Assembly: GCA_905160935.1 (NCBI GenBank)
Contig: CAJHZI010000447.1
Span: 1,925,001-1,989,000, forward strand
Reading direction: 5' to 3'
Source: Enchytraeus crypticus
Taxonomy: Eukaryota; Annelida; Clitellata; Enchytraeida; Enchytraeidae
Length of the DNA stretch: 64,000 bases
The position numbers and the translations under genes are program-made. This document shows positions 41,240 to 48,258 of this stretch, piece after piece. Under the pieces are notes generated by a model that saw only the letters and a list, made by a program, of their open reading frames with translations, had not been told where the DNA came from and searched no databases. Each line of letters begins with the position of its first letter. Position 1 is the stretch's first letter.

Positions 41240-44200
41240 CTTTATTCACCGAAACACTTGGCAGTAAGAACAAAACAAGAAATGAAAAACTAAAACAAAA
41301 AACTAACGAACAGAACAACAGAAATTACGGATTAACCATCAAAGAGTCTGCAAGTAGAAAAATATAAACTAAAATCGCCGTTTATCTTAGGATCGACTTT
41401 CCATAAACTAATTAGGTTAATATACCTTCAAAATAAGTCCAAACTTTATGTCTTATTTTACCAATAGAATCATCATTCTGAATTACATATTTATTTTTAA
41501 TATTAACATAATCTATATAATCAGACTTATCTACATCTAGTTTACTATCCAAGTATCCAGAGTCAATTAACTTATTTAAGAAGGTATATCTGTGGTAATC
41601 ATAAAGTAATTCAAATGGCCAAAAGCCACAATACCACTGGCAATGCGATATAATACCTTTATCAAAAGTTTGAAAAATTTTATAGCATACATGATTGTAA
41701 GCATTACAAAAATCTTTCAGTTCAGCATTTGACAGAGATAAAGCAGAAATGCCATAGAGTTGTAAAGGAACCGCTTGAGAATGTATTAATTTCAACAAGA
41801 CATCAATTGCTGCGTTTGATCCTAGTCTTCCTAGTATCGTATTAACTGCAGCGTAGAATTTGCCTCTACTATCATTCCAGTGACATTTAAACGACTTTGC
41901 TCTATTAATAAATACACCATGATAACAAATGCTCTCAACCCAATCAATATGAATATTCTGAATAGTCAATGGTTTACAGGGAACATTAAACCTTGGACCG
42001 ATTCTCATACAATGGCATTTCGATAGGTAGATCTAATTCAGTAAAAACACTATTACACACCTTAGATAGATATTGCAGATCGGTGACTGAAATACTGAGC
42101 AGTATAATATCGTCTGCGTACATAAACTATTGTAGCAGTTGTAGTTAATAAAGCATCCATATTTCGATTGTTCAGGTTTATCTAAAACAGTATCGACGTA
42201 AAGCGTAAACAATAATGGTGAGAGAATTCCACCCTGCTTGACTCCCGATAGTAGAGGAACATAATCTGACACAGAACCGCACCAATTAACAGTAGTGCCA
42301 TTCTTATTGAACCAGTTTTCGAGAATGTTAATGATTCGAAAGTTAACTCTTTTAGCTTGCAACATGTGTAAAATAACTATTACATATGTCTAATAATAAT
42401 AATAATAATAATAATAACTATGTAAAAAAATAATAATAATAATAATAATAAAGGTTTAACGTCCGTTTCCTCATCCAGGGATGATGTCAGGGACGTCCCC
42501 AACAGCACACATCACTACAGATCAATTCACCCAGACCAATCTGCAAAAGAAATGTGCTGAGGAGAAGTAAGGCCCTAAACGAAAGCCAGTCCGGCGATCA
42601 AAAATGGTCAGGGTAGATTGATTATGTCTACGGTGGGAAAAGGTAAGTCTTAAGCTTGCTAGAGAATGTTGAAAGAAAAGAACAAGACCGAAGATTAGCA
42701 GGTAAAGAGTTTCAGATTGTGGGTGCTGCGTAAGAAAAAGAACGTCTGCCCAATGATGTGAGAATATTTGGAACAAGGAGAAGATTGGCATCGGTGGAAC
42801 GAAGTGAACGTGGGGGACGATAGGGAAGAAGAATTTCAGATAAGTAAGAAGGCTTGCCAAATCGCAGAGTTTTGAAAGTTAATAGAGCCATTTTATATTT
42901 TATGCGTTAATTAACAGGGAGCCAGTGAAGTCTGCTAAGTAAAGAAAGAGCGAAATTGAAGTCGAGAGGACTTACAAACAACACGTGCAAGAGAATTTTG
43001 GACGTGCTGCAAACGATTGAGAGAAGAAGTAGGCAATCCATGTAATAATGAATTACAGTAGTCAAGCTTTGAATGAACTATAGAATTAGCAAGGATAGTG
43101 GCTGAATTTCTAGTAAGGGATGGACGTATTTGCCTAATCTGACGAATCTGAAAGAAAGAAGCGCGACAAACAGAAGAGATATGGGATTTAAAGTCAAGGT
43201 TTTCATCAAATATGACTCCCAAGGTTTTCCGAACTCAAATGACTCAAAGGACTCAAATGCTTTCCGAAGATCAATTACTCTAACGTTAACAGTACTTTTC
43301 CTTACATTGAAATAATTTATGATTTTCCGCAACGAATGCAAAGCGTTAACCATCTTTGAAACACGTATAGTTTCAAAGATGGTTTCCAGATTAAGGCATG
43401 GATAAGGCTTAGCCTTTTATGAAGGGATATTTTGTTGATCTAGAGAGTGCTCATTATTGAGTATGAAAATAGCCTCTGAGTATGAATATGTACATTGGAC
43501 CTGCCACTTGGCAGAACACTAGAAAGAAAGAGAGAGACCTAAGAACTCACTGTGACAGTGTGCTATTGATTTACACACCACTGTCTAAATCGAATGATTT
43601 AAAGAAAATTTTACAATAAAATAAAGTAAGAGACTGCATAAAGTTGAAAAAACTGCATGTGAAGAAGGCGCTCAGTTAAGGGAGCTTTATAACACTATGA
43701 GAAGTGAAATTCATCCAGTTTTAAGGTAGGAGCAATATTGTGAGAGATCATACTATGTATTACTATGTGTTGTTGTTGTTGTTGTAGGAGCTAACATACT
43801 GAGAGATCACGATGGTAACGTTAAGCTAGGAGACTTTGGCGCCTCTAAGCGGGTGCGCACTCTGTCGGCTGCGGCCACCACCACTGGCACCCCCTACTAT
43901 ATGTCACCTGAGGTCATCAATGGCGAGGGGTATGGGCGCAAAGCTGACATCTGGTTAGTTAATATTACCATCCCATAGTTCTACGGGCGGCTTTATTGCT
44001 GAACTTCTAATTTGGAATGCTGTATATACAGCTGGACCTATTGGGTGCAAGTTAACAATTTAAGTGCAACAAGTAAATATTTTGTATAATGATAGTCTTT
44101 AAGATTAACCTGTGATTCAACTATTAGATTAGCAGACAGCTCTTATCCTTCTTTCTCTATCTCTCTCTCTCTCTTGTGCACTGCCCACTGGCAGGTCCAT

Positions 44201-45272
44201 GGTATATAACGCCTCCATGTCGTCTTCCGTTTTCTTCATGTCCAATTACGAGTGGGTTTCTAAATCATCTATAGCATTCCTTTTGATATACCATTATTCT
44301 TGGGAGATACTGTTTATGACGGAGTGGGCCACCTATGCCTTCCTCAGCTACAGCTAACATTTACTGGGCGGGTGCGTCATTCCCTGAGAAAACAATCCTA
44401 TTTATCCTGTTTAATTTTTTATATCTGAAGAAATCATCGATACTAGTGGTAGTAGACTCCAAAATTAATTTATCTTTACAGTTTTATAATTTCCCTATTA
44501 TTATTGTTTCTCATTGCCTTCTAAGGAAGATAACGGTAAACACCTCAGAACCAAATTTTTCAAAGTTATAATCTACATACGGTATGGGTAAGGCATTGTT
44601 TTTACCCATACCATACATTCTCTTATATTTAGCTCTAACAAGTTAACTTAAAATCCTTTTGTGAAGGGATCAAGTTAACTTGTTCTTCTGTGGATTTCTC
44701 TAGTCAAACTAAGATTCAAGGGAAGATGATGATGATGATGACGATGATGATGATGTTGATCAACGGACTGTGAAAGCAGGCGCAGGGCATGAATATGTAC
44801 CTTGGACCTGCCACTTAGCAGAGCACTAGAGAATATAAATGAATCACTGAAGTGATTTATGAAGTCAAGCTGTAATCTCTGTTTCTATATCGCTAGTGTA
44901 CTTCAAAGATGATCGTGCGAGGGTTTGAACTCGTGTTATCTGTCTTATTTGTCAAGCGTGTCTTCTACCCGTCGCAGTATCTTTAGGCATCGACTCGATG
45001 ACTTTGAGTAATTAGCTTGATTGATATGAATTGACAGGAGTCTTGGCTGCACAGTGGTTGAGATGCTGTCAGGCAACCCGCCGTGGCACGAGTTCGAAGG
45101 CATCGCGGCCATTTATAGGATAGCGACCAACGACAAGCCGAAGTACAAGCTTCCTCAGTCGACGTCTGACGTGGCGCGAGAGTTCCTTGCGCTGTGCTTC
45201 ATGCGCGACAAGAACTTGCGCCATTCGTCGTCTGATCTGATCAAAGAGCGCTTCGTCAACGAGCTCATATGA
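16835..45272 (+). CDS. MAP3K2/MAP3K3-type (MEKK2/3) serine/threonine kinase, whole gene
   Basis: Thirteen coding exons splice in compatible phases to 617 codons including the stop, close to human MEKK2 and MEKK3 (about 620 residues). The N terminus is short and serine-rich. A PB1 domain follows (exons B-D, about residues 50-130), then a serine/proline linker containing DGQFIPET, a signature shared with MEKK3. The C terminus is a complete kinase: glycine loop [13 protein letters not shown] lysine, HRDIK catalytic loop, [13 protein letters not shown], and [10 protein letters not shown]. In the family, these kinases phosphorylate MKK4/7 and MEK5, and the PB1 domain pairs with that of MEK5 in the ERK5 cascade; I infer the same cytoplasmic role here. 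Several introns end in minisatellites that copy their own acceptor sites. The first exon is the least certain. No disabling change is seen. Confidence 0.95.
17400..17720. repeat. Tandem repeat, about 60-bp unit
   Basis: Units of the form GAGGAATTGATAGTCTTAGA, then TAAATACTGTAATAGATAGT and a GTAGATATAAGATAA stretch recur five times with moderate divergence. Confidence 0.75.
18755..18920 (-). mobile_element. LINE 3' UTR fragment (family C, CR1/L2-like)
   Basis: On the minus strand GGACGTCCCTGACATCACCC, then GGATGAG and the TTTAAC stretch, match the 3' UTR of the family C element at 42440-43345. The upstream CCGGACTGGC block is also shared. Confidence 0.75.
19376..19612. repeat. Minisatellite, unit about 32 bp
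   Basis: About seven copies of GTGCAAAGAACGCTAGTCTT followed by CAGATCATATGG, alternating between TGGTGCA and TGGCGCA variants, which suggests a higher-order two-unit period. Confidence 0.9.
19740..20000. repeat. Degenerate repeat, AGTGATATCTTAT units
   Basis: TCAGTGATATCTTATA recurs about eight times at 35-45-bp spacing with strong divergence; an older array than its neighbours. Confidence 0.7.
20110..20640. repeat. Minisatellite, unit about 43-46 bp
   Basis: About eleven copies of CTCTACCACCAGTGTGCTCT followed by GATTACACTATGTCATACTC and ACTGA. Several copies lack the GTG of CAGTGTG. Open frames on the plus strand reflect the repeat. Confidence 0.95.
21047..21135. repeat. (GT)n and (GA)n microsatellites
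   Basis: GT tract at 21047-21092, then a GAGA run to 21135. Confidence 0.95.
21150..21287 (+). mobile_element. tRNA-derived SINE (family A), near full length
   Basis: Starts CTGGAGCCAGTGGTGAAGTC with A-box-like GTGGTGAAGTCGGCAAG. It continues through GACCGCGGATCCGTAGG to the B box AGTTCAAATCC, then the TCGCTTTCGAATGAGGAAAC block and ends at GCTTTACCAGCTCTTT. Confidence 0.85.
21660..22520. repeat. Minisatellite, 22-bp unit, about 39 copies
   Basis: Unit AATCTGAACAAATAATAGTA plus A or T variants; most copies are identical and alternate between GTAAAAATC and GTAATAATC forms, i.e. a 44-bp higher-order period. A minority carry ACTAG for ATAG. Because 66 bases is a multiple of three, the minus strand has long open frames, which I do not regard as coding. 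Confidence 0.97.
22955..23110 (-). mobile_element. LINE 3' end (family D)
   Basis: On the minus strand it reads through GGAGGCGTTATATACCATGG and ACCTGCCAGTAGGCAGTGCA, as at the end of the family D element near 30663-30712, with the coding remnant for [11 protein letters not shown] upstream. Confidence 0.75.
24073..24179 (+). CDS. MAP3K2/3 exon A, N-terminal segment
   Basis: Begins after TTGATTGACAG and ends at CAG followed by GTACAC. Encodes [18 protein letters not shown] and then [18 protein letters not shown], which aligns with the EALNSIMNDLVALQ region that opens human MEKK3. Confidence 0.85.
25015..25075 (+). mobile_element. SINE 3' fragment (family C, ATG-type tail)
   Basis: AATCCCTACCCTAGTTAAAC followed by GGGATTCAAGGGAAGATGATGATG matches the 3' end seen at 44692, 52800 (minus) and 59455 (minus). 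Confidence 0.7.
25601..25641 (+). CDS. MAP3K2/3 exon B, start of PB1 domain
   Basis: A 41-base exon after TGTTTAACAG, encoding [14 protein letters not shown], the first PB1 strands (human: DVRIKFEHNGERR). Ends in phase 2 at AAG followed by GTACGT. Confidence 0.9.
26190..26415 (+). mobile_element. SINE (family C) with (GATGAT)n tail
   Basis: Contains GCACGTGTCGTAAAAGCAC, the AAAGGACATTCGGTTGTTGA block and ends in AATTCAAGGTAAGAAGAAG running into (GAT)n. Other copies: 63765-63900 (plus) and 59440-59640 (minus). Confidence 0.75.
27400..27565. repeat. Minisatellite, unit about 24-25 bp
   Basis: Six copies of ATGCATTGATCAGTCCATGG plus GTCT with small changes. Confidence 0.9.
27603..27656. repeat. 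(GA)n microsatellite
   Basis: Nearly perfect GA tract, in MAP3K intron 3. Confidence 0.95.
28207..28326 (+). mobile_element. tRNA-derived SINE (family A), 5'-truncated
   Basis: GCGGATCAGCATGTGCGGGG, B box GGTTCAAACCC, then TTCGCTTTCGAGAGATGAAT and CGTTAACATCAGCTTTGCAG. Confidence 0.8.
29386..30767 (+). mobile_element. mariner/Tc1-superfamily transposon (family M1), interrupted by a LINE
   Basis: Left terminal repeat from CTGGGTGAGTAAAAAAG (29386, preceded by TA) through TCAGCAGAGCAGCCCGC; right terminal repeat ends with ACTCACCCTG at 30767. The plus-strand interior keeps transposase motifs: [19 protein letters not shown] (first conserved aspartate changed to N), then [18 protein letters not shown] with its catalytic aspartate, and INKAFLEF near the C terminus. 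Stops and frameshifts break the gene. A family D LINE fragment sits in the right terminal repeat from about 30285 to 30716, so the transposon is older than that insertion. Confidence 0.93.
30285..30718 (+). mobile_element. Non-LTR retrotransposon 3' end (family D), nested in mariner
   Basis: Encodes the C-terminal tail of a LINE polyprotein: [46 protein letters not shown], then a basic [20 protein letters not shown] stretch and [19 protein letters not shown]. Two frameshifts or stops occur (near 30460 and 30512). The 3' end is CTTGCCAGTAAGCAGTGCTC followed by TAAG and (AG)n, the tail form of at least four other copies in the window. The family name within the RTE/CR1 groups is not certain. 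Confidence 0.9.
31504..31655 (+). mobile_element. SINE (family E) with (GA)n tail
   Basis: Contains GCATAGCCTTTTGTGAAGAG, TTAACTTGTTGATC, and ends TACCTTGGACCTGTAAGCTG then GCAGAATACGAG and (GA)n. The final 35 bases resemble the 3' end of the family D LINE. Confidence 0.75.
31894..32005 (+). CDS. MAP3K2/3 exon C, PB1 domain core
   Basis: After TGATATTCAG; encodes [20 protein letters not shown] and [17 protein letters not shown], matching the human [20 protein letters not shown] region of the PB1 fold. The first base completes an arginine codon from exon B; ends in phase 0 at CAG followed by GTACGT. Confidence 0.92.
32020..32120. repeat. (GA)n microsatellite
   Basis: Impure GAGA tract just inside MAP3K intron 4. 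Confidence 0.9.
32399..32943 (+). repeat. Acceptor-plus-exon tandem array before exon D, unit 65-70 bp
   Basis: Eight intronic units, each made of (GTT)n GTAG, then a copy of the first 50 bases of exon D (ATATTTGCACGGATAGCCAG and onward to ATAGATCTG). The ninth unit is the real exon. Units nearest the exon are almost identical to it, and those at 32400-32600 are most diverged (for example ATAGTTGCACAAATAGCCAA). Read from any intronic acceptor, the frame runs [20 protein letters not shown] and then hits the TAG of the next acceptor. Confidence 0.93.
32944..33288 (+). CDS. MAP3K2/3 exon D, end of PB1 and start of linker
   Basis: Encodes [20 protein letters not shown] (human: NQDDLDKAIDILDR, the end of the PB1 domain), SLYIRLIDA, then a proline/serine linker with [14 protein letters not shown] and SDGQFIPET. 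The last is a signature of MEKK3-type linkers (human EGEFIPET). It is GC-richer than the introns. Phase 0 at both ends; donor is TTTG followed by GTATGT. The acceptor is the last of nine tandem copies. Confidence 0.95.
33289..33775 (+). repeat. Minisatellite beginning at the exon D donor, 21-22 bp and 41-bp units
   Basis: Starting in the donor region (GTGCTTCTGTGCTGTGATAG), units of TTGGGTGTGCTGTGATAGGG recur about fifteen times, mixed with longer units containing CGTTGAGTTGTAGTCTGTGA. The array appears to have grown from the first 45 bases of the intron. Confidence 0.85.
34058..34134 (+). CDS. MAP3K2/3 exon E, linker
   Basis: After GATTTCGTAG; encodes [20 protein letters not shown] and NGSHQ, serine-rich. 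Ends in phase 2 at AACG followed by GTCAGT. No sequence conservation was recognised in this linker, so the call rests on phase and neighbours. Confidence 0.75.
34783..35069 (+). repeat. Minisatellite ending at the exon F acceptor, 25-bp unit
   Basis: About eleven copies of CCTGTGTGTGGTGTGTGTTG plus TACAG or TGCAG. Every copy ends in an AG preceded by a T-rich stretch, like the true acceptor GTGTGTTGTAG at 35059-35069. Unlike other arrays here, exon bases are not part of the unit. Confidence 0.93.
35070..35176 (+). CDS. MAP3K2/3 exon F, linker
   Basis: Encodes [19 protein letters not shown] and [16 protein letters not shown]; phases fit exons E and G. Low-complexity basic/serine linker; moderate GC content contrasts with the flanks. 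Confidence 0.8.
35575..36072 (+). repeat. Minisatellite ending at the exon G acceptor, about 30-bp unit
   Basis: Fifteen or more units of TTTCAATGTTTGACTGACTG and ATTGATTG; the array stops at the acceptor TTTATTGTAG of exon G. The TTGATTG content may serve as a branch-site-rich tract, which is inference. Confidence 0.92.
36074..36262 (+). CDS. MAP3K2/3 exon G, linker
   Basis: Encodes [20 protein letters not shown], then a glycine-rich [20 protein letters not shown] and [14 protein letters not shown]. Phase 2 in, phase 1 out. The serine cluster lies just before the kinase domain, as in MEKK2/3. Confidence 0.82.
36444..36570 (-). mobile_element. SINE (family E)
   Basis: On the minus strand: GGCATAGCCTTTTGTGAAC, GATCTATGGAGTGCC and CTGCCACTTGACAGCACATT, followed by the AGAGTGAGAG tail. 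It lies within MAP3K intron 8. Confidence 0.65.
36743..36921 (+). CDS. MAP3K2/3 exon H, kinase glycine loop and ATP-binding lysine
   Basis: Encodes [20 protein letters not shown], then [19 protein letters not shown] and RSDTEEMSK, matching human [20 protein letters not shown]. The acceptor is uncertain: CGGAG at 36742 and GGACAG at 36769 both give the correct phase; the first gives 616 residues in total, the second 607. Ends in phase 0 before GTCTGG. Confidence 0.93.
37242..38085 (-). mobile_element. mariner element (DD34D type, family M2), dead
   Basis: On the minus strand, broken frames encode a mariner transposase: the N-terminal [20 protein letters not shown] and GRTRRG helix-turn-helix region near 37830-37980, the [20 protein letters not shown] stretch, then [19 protein letters not shown] with the second catalytic aspartate and [16 protein letters not shown], in which the third-aspartate motif usually reads SPDLAPSDYxLF. 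At 37242 the end CCGGGGTTGATCAATAAGTA is preceded by TA. The opposite terminal repeat is not found. Located in MAP3K intron 9. Confidence 0.88.
38150..38228 (+). mobile_element. tRNA-derived SINE (family A), 3' part
   Basis: GGGCTCGCCCTCCCCTGACA, TCGCTTTCGAGTGAGGAAAC, and CGTTAACCTTAGCTTTACTA, as in the full copies. Confidence 0.75.
38255..38911 (+). repeat. Acceptor-plus-exon tandem array before exon I, unit about 45 bp
   Basis: About thirteen copies, in two blocks (38255-38570 and 38650-38911). The unit reads TTATTGTATTGCTAGGAGGT, GATAGCATTATATT and GTATGATGGGG. It contains the acceptor CTAG and the first 12-13 bases of exon I (GAGGTGATAGCA). A short inverted copy and TTATAACTTATATTAC repeats separate the blocks. 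Confidence 0.93.
38912..39037 (+). CDS. MAP3K2/3 exon I, kinase alpha-C helix
   Basis: Encodes [32 protein letters not shown] and [14 protein letters not shown] carries the alpha-C glutamate that pairs with the ATP-binding lysine, and IFMEYMPG is the hinge, identical in MEKK3. Phase 0 at both ends. The exon start is the last copy of a tandem array. Confidence 0.95.
39085..39210 (+). mobile_element. tRNA-derived SINE (family A), diverged
   Basis: Reads AGCTGGTGGCTTGTTGGCA, B box GGTTCAAATCCAG, then AAACTGACGTTTAACTGGG. It lies in MAP3K intron 10. Confidence 0.6.
40005..40416 (+). repeat. Acceptor-plus-exon tandem array before exon J, unit about 50 bp
   Basis: Eight copies of TATATGTGTAGGGCAGTGTA, ATGACTTAGGATCATATGAC and TGATGTGTTG. 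Each includes the acceptor GTGTAG and the first ten bases of exon J (GGCAGTGTAA). The following AGGATCA also resembles the next exon bases. Confidence 0.93.
40417..40546 (+). CDS. MAP3K2/3 exon J, kinase HRD loop
   Basis: Encodes [36 protein letters not shown] and IVHRDIK, nearly identical in order to human [20 protein letters not shown]. HRD and the catalytic lysine are intact. Ends in phase 1 at AAAG followed by GTTTCA, a weak donor. Confidence 0.96.
40573..40640 (-). mobile_element. LINE 3' UTR fragment (family C)
   Basis: The AATAATAAT tail followed by AAGGTCCGTTTCCTCACACA and GATGATGTCAGGGAC is the minus-strand view of the family C 3' terminus. Inserted 27 bases after the exon J donor. 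Confidence 0.75.
41161..42365 (-). mobile_element. Non-LTR retrotransposon (family B), RT and C-terminal domain
   Basis: Minus strand. The first part encodes [18 protein letters not shown] (RT motif) and then, after a frameshift near 42135, [18 protein letters not shown] with the catalytic YADD intact (42109-42120). A second open frame (42008-41412) gives the thumb and C-terminal region, with [59 protein letters not shown] and the terminal WTYFEGILT. The 3' UTR ends GTGAATAAAGATC then (AT)n at 41167-41236, which I read as the element's own tail. It is 5'-truncated at about 42365. The same family occurs at 8400-8795. Confidence 0.9.
42390..43345 (-). mobile_element. Non-LTR retrotransposon (family C, CR1/L2-like), 3' part
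   Basis: Minus strand. Pieces in order: [20 protein letters not shown] (RT region), [40 protein letters not shown] and [20 protein letters not shown], then HWLPVN, a stop, [20 protein letters not shown] and [18 protein letters not shown]. These are classic CR1/L2 C-terminal motifs. The 3' UTR holds GGGGACGTCCCTGACATCAT and ends in (TTATTATTA)n at 42390-42450. Stops and frameshifts show decay. Fragments of its 3' UTR recur at 18755, 40573 and 56490. Confidence 0.92.
43384..43534 (+). mobile_element. SINE (family E) with (GA)n tail
   Basis: GGCATGGATAAGGCTTAGCC and TTTTATGAAGGGATATTTTG, ending TACATTGGACCTGCCACTTG, GCAGAACACTAG and AAAGAGAGAG. Confidence 0.8.
43788..43953 (+). CDS. MAP3K2/3 exon K, kinase DFG and activation segment
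   Basis: Preceded by (GTT)5 GTAG. Encodes [40 protein letters not shown] and [25 protein letters not shown] and GTPYxMSPEV are all as in MEKK2/3, with activation-loop serine and threonines present. Enters and leaves in phases matching exons J and L. Confidence 0.97.
44165..44300 (-). mobile_element. LINE 3' end (family D)
   Basis: On the minus strand: TATACCATGGACCTGCCAGT, GGGCAGTGCACAAGAGAGAG, with GACGACATGGAGGCGTTATA upstream. The (CT)n at 44158-44173 is its tail. Confidence 0.75.
44655..44835 (+). mobile_element. SINE (family E) interrupted by a family C SINE tail
   Basis: CTTTTGTGAAGGGATCAAGT opens the family E copy; at 44692-44755 a CAAACTAAGATTCAAGGGAA and (GATGAT)n segment from family C intervenes. 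Family E resumes with GATCAACGGACTGTGAAAGC and ends TACCTTGGACCTGCCACTTA then GCAGAGCACTAGAGA. Confidence 0.7.
45038..45272 (+). CDS. MAP3K2/3 exon L, kinase C-lobe and stop
   Basis: Encodes [40 protein letters not shown], then [20 protein letters not shown] and the terminal FVNELI before TGA. Matches human [20 protein letters not shown]. The RP motif usual in subdomain XI (RQRPSAEELL) reads RHSSSDLI here. GC-rich compared with surrounding DNA. Confidence 0.97.
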
Positions 45273-45407
45273 ACTGTGCCGTAGAACTGAAGGGTTACGT
45301 ATAGGTCGTCTAGAATCTTATTATTTATTCTGCTACTGGTAATAGACTATTTACAGCAAATAGTAGCAAGTCGTAATGGTATTACCGGTTTTACTACTAG
45401 TGAAAGC

Positions 45408-45470
45408 TGGTAAAGCTAACGTCAGTTTCTTCACTCGAAAGATGTCAGTGACGGGCGAGACCAGGACTAT
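45408..45470 (-). mobile_element. tRNA-derived SINE (family A), 3' part
   Basis: Minus strand: CGTCACTGACATCTTTCGAG, GAAGAAACTGACGTTAGCTT and TACCAGC. Confidence 0.75.
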
Positions 45471-45939
45471 AACAGTAATATGCTGTTGATGCTGATGTTG
45501 GTACTATGCTAATTATTAGCAGTACAATTCATGTTGATACTACTAGGTATCATTTTACTTCTTGTAATTAAAGTGAACATTGTTGGTAGACCATTTGAGC
45601 TGAAGGTGACAAATACTTAGGTCAAAGCAGGTTTTCCTAATATGCCGAACTTGACCACATGGCATTTAGAACTTTATTTCTAACGTTAACTGCATAATGT
45701 CATATTAATAATATAATGCCTGAAAATTGTCTTAAGACGCAGGTAAGAGGTGAAGAGATGTACTATTGTCCAGCAGTTTAGAAAGTAGTAAGTGTACATG
45801 TAAGTGTACATCATTTAGTAAGCGCACATGTTGACAGGAGGAGCAGTGATGTGAGCTGTGTTCTATTCAGTACCACGCAGCCTTAAGTTTTTGGAATGTA
45901 ACTATTACATTATGAATGGATCTTGTGGTATCATCATCA

Positions 45940-46005
45940 TTATCATCATCATCATCTTCCCTTAAATACCAGTTTAATTATGGTTGGGATTAGAAAATTT
46001 TGAAA
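45940..46005 (-). mobile_element. SINE 3' fragment (family C)
   Basis: (ATC)n followed by TTCCCTTAAATACCAGTTTA and ATTATGGTTGGGATTAG, the minus-strand 3' end of family C. Confidence 0.7.
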
Positions 46006-48142
46006 CAATTTTCATGTGATGTACATGACCATTGTAAACGATAAATTGTGCAATTCTAAGAATGTACGCCACTGCAGCTGTAGCTTAGTGTACTTAGTGT
46101 GGACGACGGTAAGAGGGAGAGCACATCTACGGTGTGTACAGTTTGATAGGATTGAATGTAACTGTAGTAATATCGTGTGGGGTTCTTTGGTGTAGTCAGC
46201 CCGACTGATCGGCCTTATTCTCGGCGTGAGCTTCGCGTGACAGCCCTGTAGACGTTGCGCACATATGTGCGTAGAACAGTAGATGAATTTGTTTTAAACT
46301 GTAAATTATTGTGCAGAAATTGTATTTTATATTTGTCGGAATTGAATATTTGTTTAATTTCAACTAAAATTCAGAGTTAATATGTTATGTAATTGCTTAA
46401 CGTAGGCAAAGACTTTTAAGTGTATCTCTTTTGGTAGGTTAATGGTCTATATTCTGACTCACTAGGAGCTTGATAATGAGCATTCCTACGACCCGATCTG
46501 ATTTCGGCAACATTTAGGGAAAGATTTTGCTACACATTCAAACAATATAAATAAATAGCTTTGGAACGTATTATTTATGAAGTGACTTTGTTTGCCTTCC
46601 TCATTTCTGCCTTAGTCCGCACCTGCAAAACTAAGGTTTTATTTAATCTGTAGTCGAGTTTCGAATTTGGACATATATTGAAATCTATTTTATGCTCAGT
46701 AGGCCTATGGGGTTATGCTTACATATCGGCACGTCTTTCAGATTATGATGTATAGATGGTTGGATTCTATACAACACAGTTAAATGTTCGACCTCTGTGG
46801 GATCCTATTACCTCCTAACCGAATCAATCGGGCGGCAATTATAGAAATATTATATATTGATCTGTTCGAATATGTATATTATATTGATAATATATATTGA
46901 TGAGTTCAAAGACTCGTCGATACTGTTTGACGCCTATAAAGATGTTACAATATAGGTAATGAGCTCAAATAATGGAGCAATTGTAATTGTATAGCATAGA
47001 GATTTACTTGAGCATCTGTTATTACTGCTTGCTCGGGCTTGAAATGAGCCGCTGTACATTGTTAAAAACATGACAATATATAATATGGCAGTACTGATTC
47101 ACTAAGCATCCGATACTTGTTCGAGGTACTCACATTCTGTACGTCAGTTTCTGACTCCGTTTCGATTCTACTCATTAACTACGTTAACTATTGTTAGAAT
47201 ATGTTAATAAGTTTATGGGTAAATTATTCCTATGAAGAGGTGCAAGCTGTCTTGTAATTTATTCGTAGACTCTTCTCATGGGTAGGCCTATATGACTTCT
47301 GTTTCAGTTTTTGTGGAACAAGCAACTGTCTGATAGTATTGTTGCATCGTCTGATAGTAGCTTAAAATTTATAACCTGAATTGTTGACACTCTGTTCTGT
47401 AATAAGCAGAATAGTTGGAGTTTGTTGATAGGGAAGCCGAGTAGTTAACGCTGTGTTTGTATAGAAGTTATAATTATTTATTTTTAAAAGCTCGTAGCAA
47501 AATCAGTCTTAAATTATTGTATCTGATCTTCCTGTAGACTATATTAAAGGAAATTGAAAAGAGGATTAATTTAGTAATTGGCTTAAATGCCAAATATTAA
47601 CTAAAATTTAGTGTTATCATGTTGGCTATTGCATTCACGCGAAAAATTTAATTGTTTGGAACATCGATATTTGTATGAAAATATTTTAACTTTAGACAAA
47701 GGTTTTTATTTAGTTACTTAAAATGTTAATTTATGAAATTAAGAATAGGTTCTTGAAAGAGGAATGATTTGCTTTAATCGAATTATATAAGTATATTCGG
47801 CTTTGTTTTATTGTTTGTCAAACGAACGAAATTTGAATGAGATTTTTGACTGCCTTTTAGACGTTAGACATAGAGGAAAACATTCTGAAGGCGTAGATTG
47901 TTGGAGATTATATTTTTGGTAATTGTTGGTCTCTTGTTTATTTGTTATGCTTATGCTCATAATTGTTTATGAAGTAAATAAATTAATAAATTATGATAAA
48001 GTTGATAAATTTAAATATAAACAATTTTAATATGTAATTTATTGTTATCCGTAGCATTTATTTTAACCTGCGAAACAAGCTCTGTATTAATCTCACTGGC
48101 GTTATCTTTATACTCTATACTTTACACTGACTTGTATGAAAT

Positions 48143-48258
48143 GAACGGCCGAGTTAGTAGCACGCGCCCCTGGTAAGCCTGAAGCCATCAATTCGAATTC
48201 CACTCGGACGGTTTCTTTTTAATATAAAACAGACGTAAACTTGGCTTTATCAAATTAA
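48143..48258 (+). mobile_element. tRNA-derived SINE with clearer tRNA head
   Basis: CGGCCGAGTTAGTAGCACGC looks like a tRNA D-arm with A box, and TTCGAATTCCACTCGGACGG like a T-arm with B box; the outer bases CGGCCGAG and CTCGGACGG pair partly. The following CAGACGTAAACTTGGCTTTA resembles the family A 3' part. Not a functional tRNA. Confidence 0.6.

Larger units (their letters stand above)
45273..48140 (+). other. Probable MAP3K2/3 3' UTR and intergenic DNA
   Basis: No open frame is supported. AATAAA signals occur at 46550-46555 and again near 47975-47995; either could end the transcript. SINE fragments lie at 45408-45470 and 45940-46005. Confidence 0.4.

Noticed and set aside
48143..48215. 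A functional tRNA gene at the CGGCCGAG...CTCGGACGG block
   Set aside because: Arms pair only partly, no convincing anticodon loop, and the sequence continues into SINE-like DNA.
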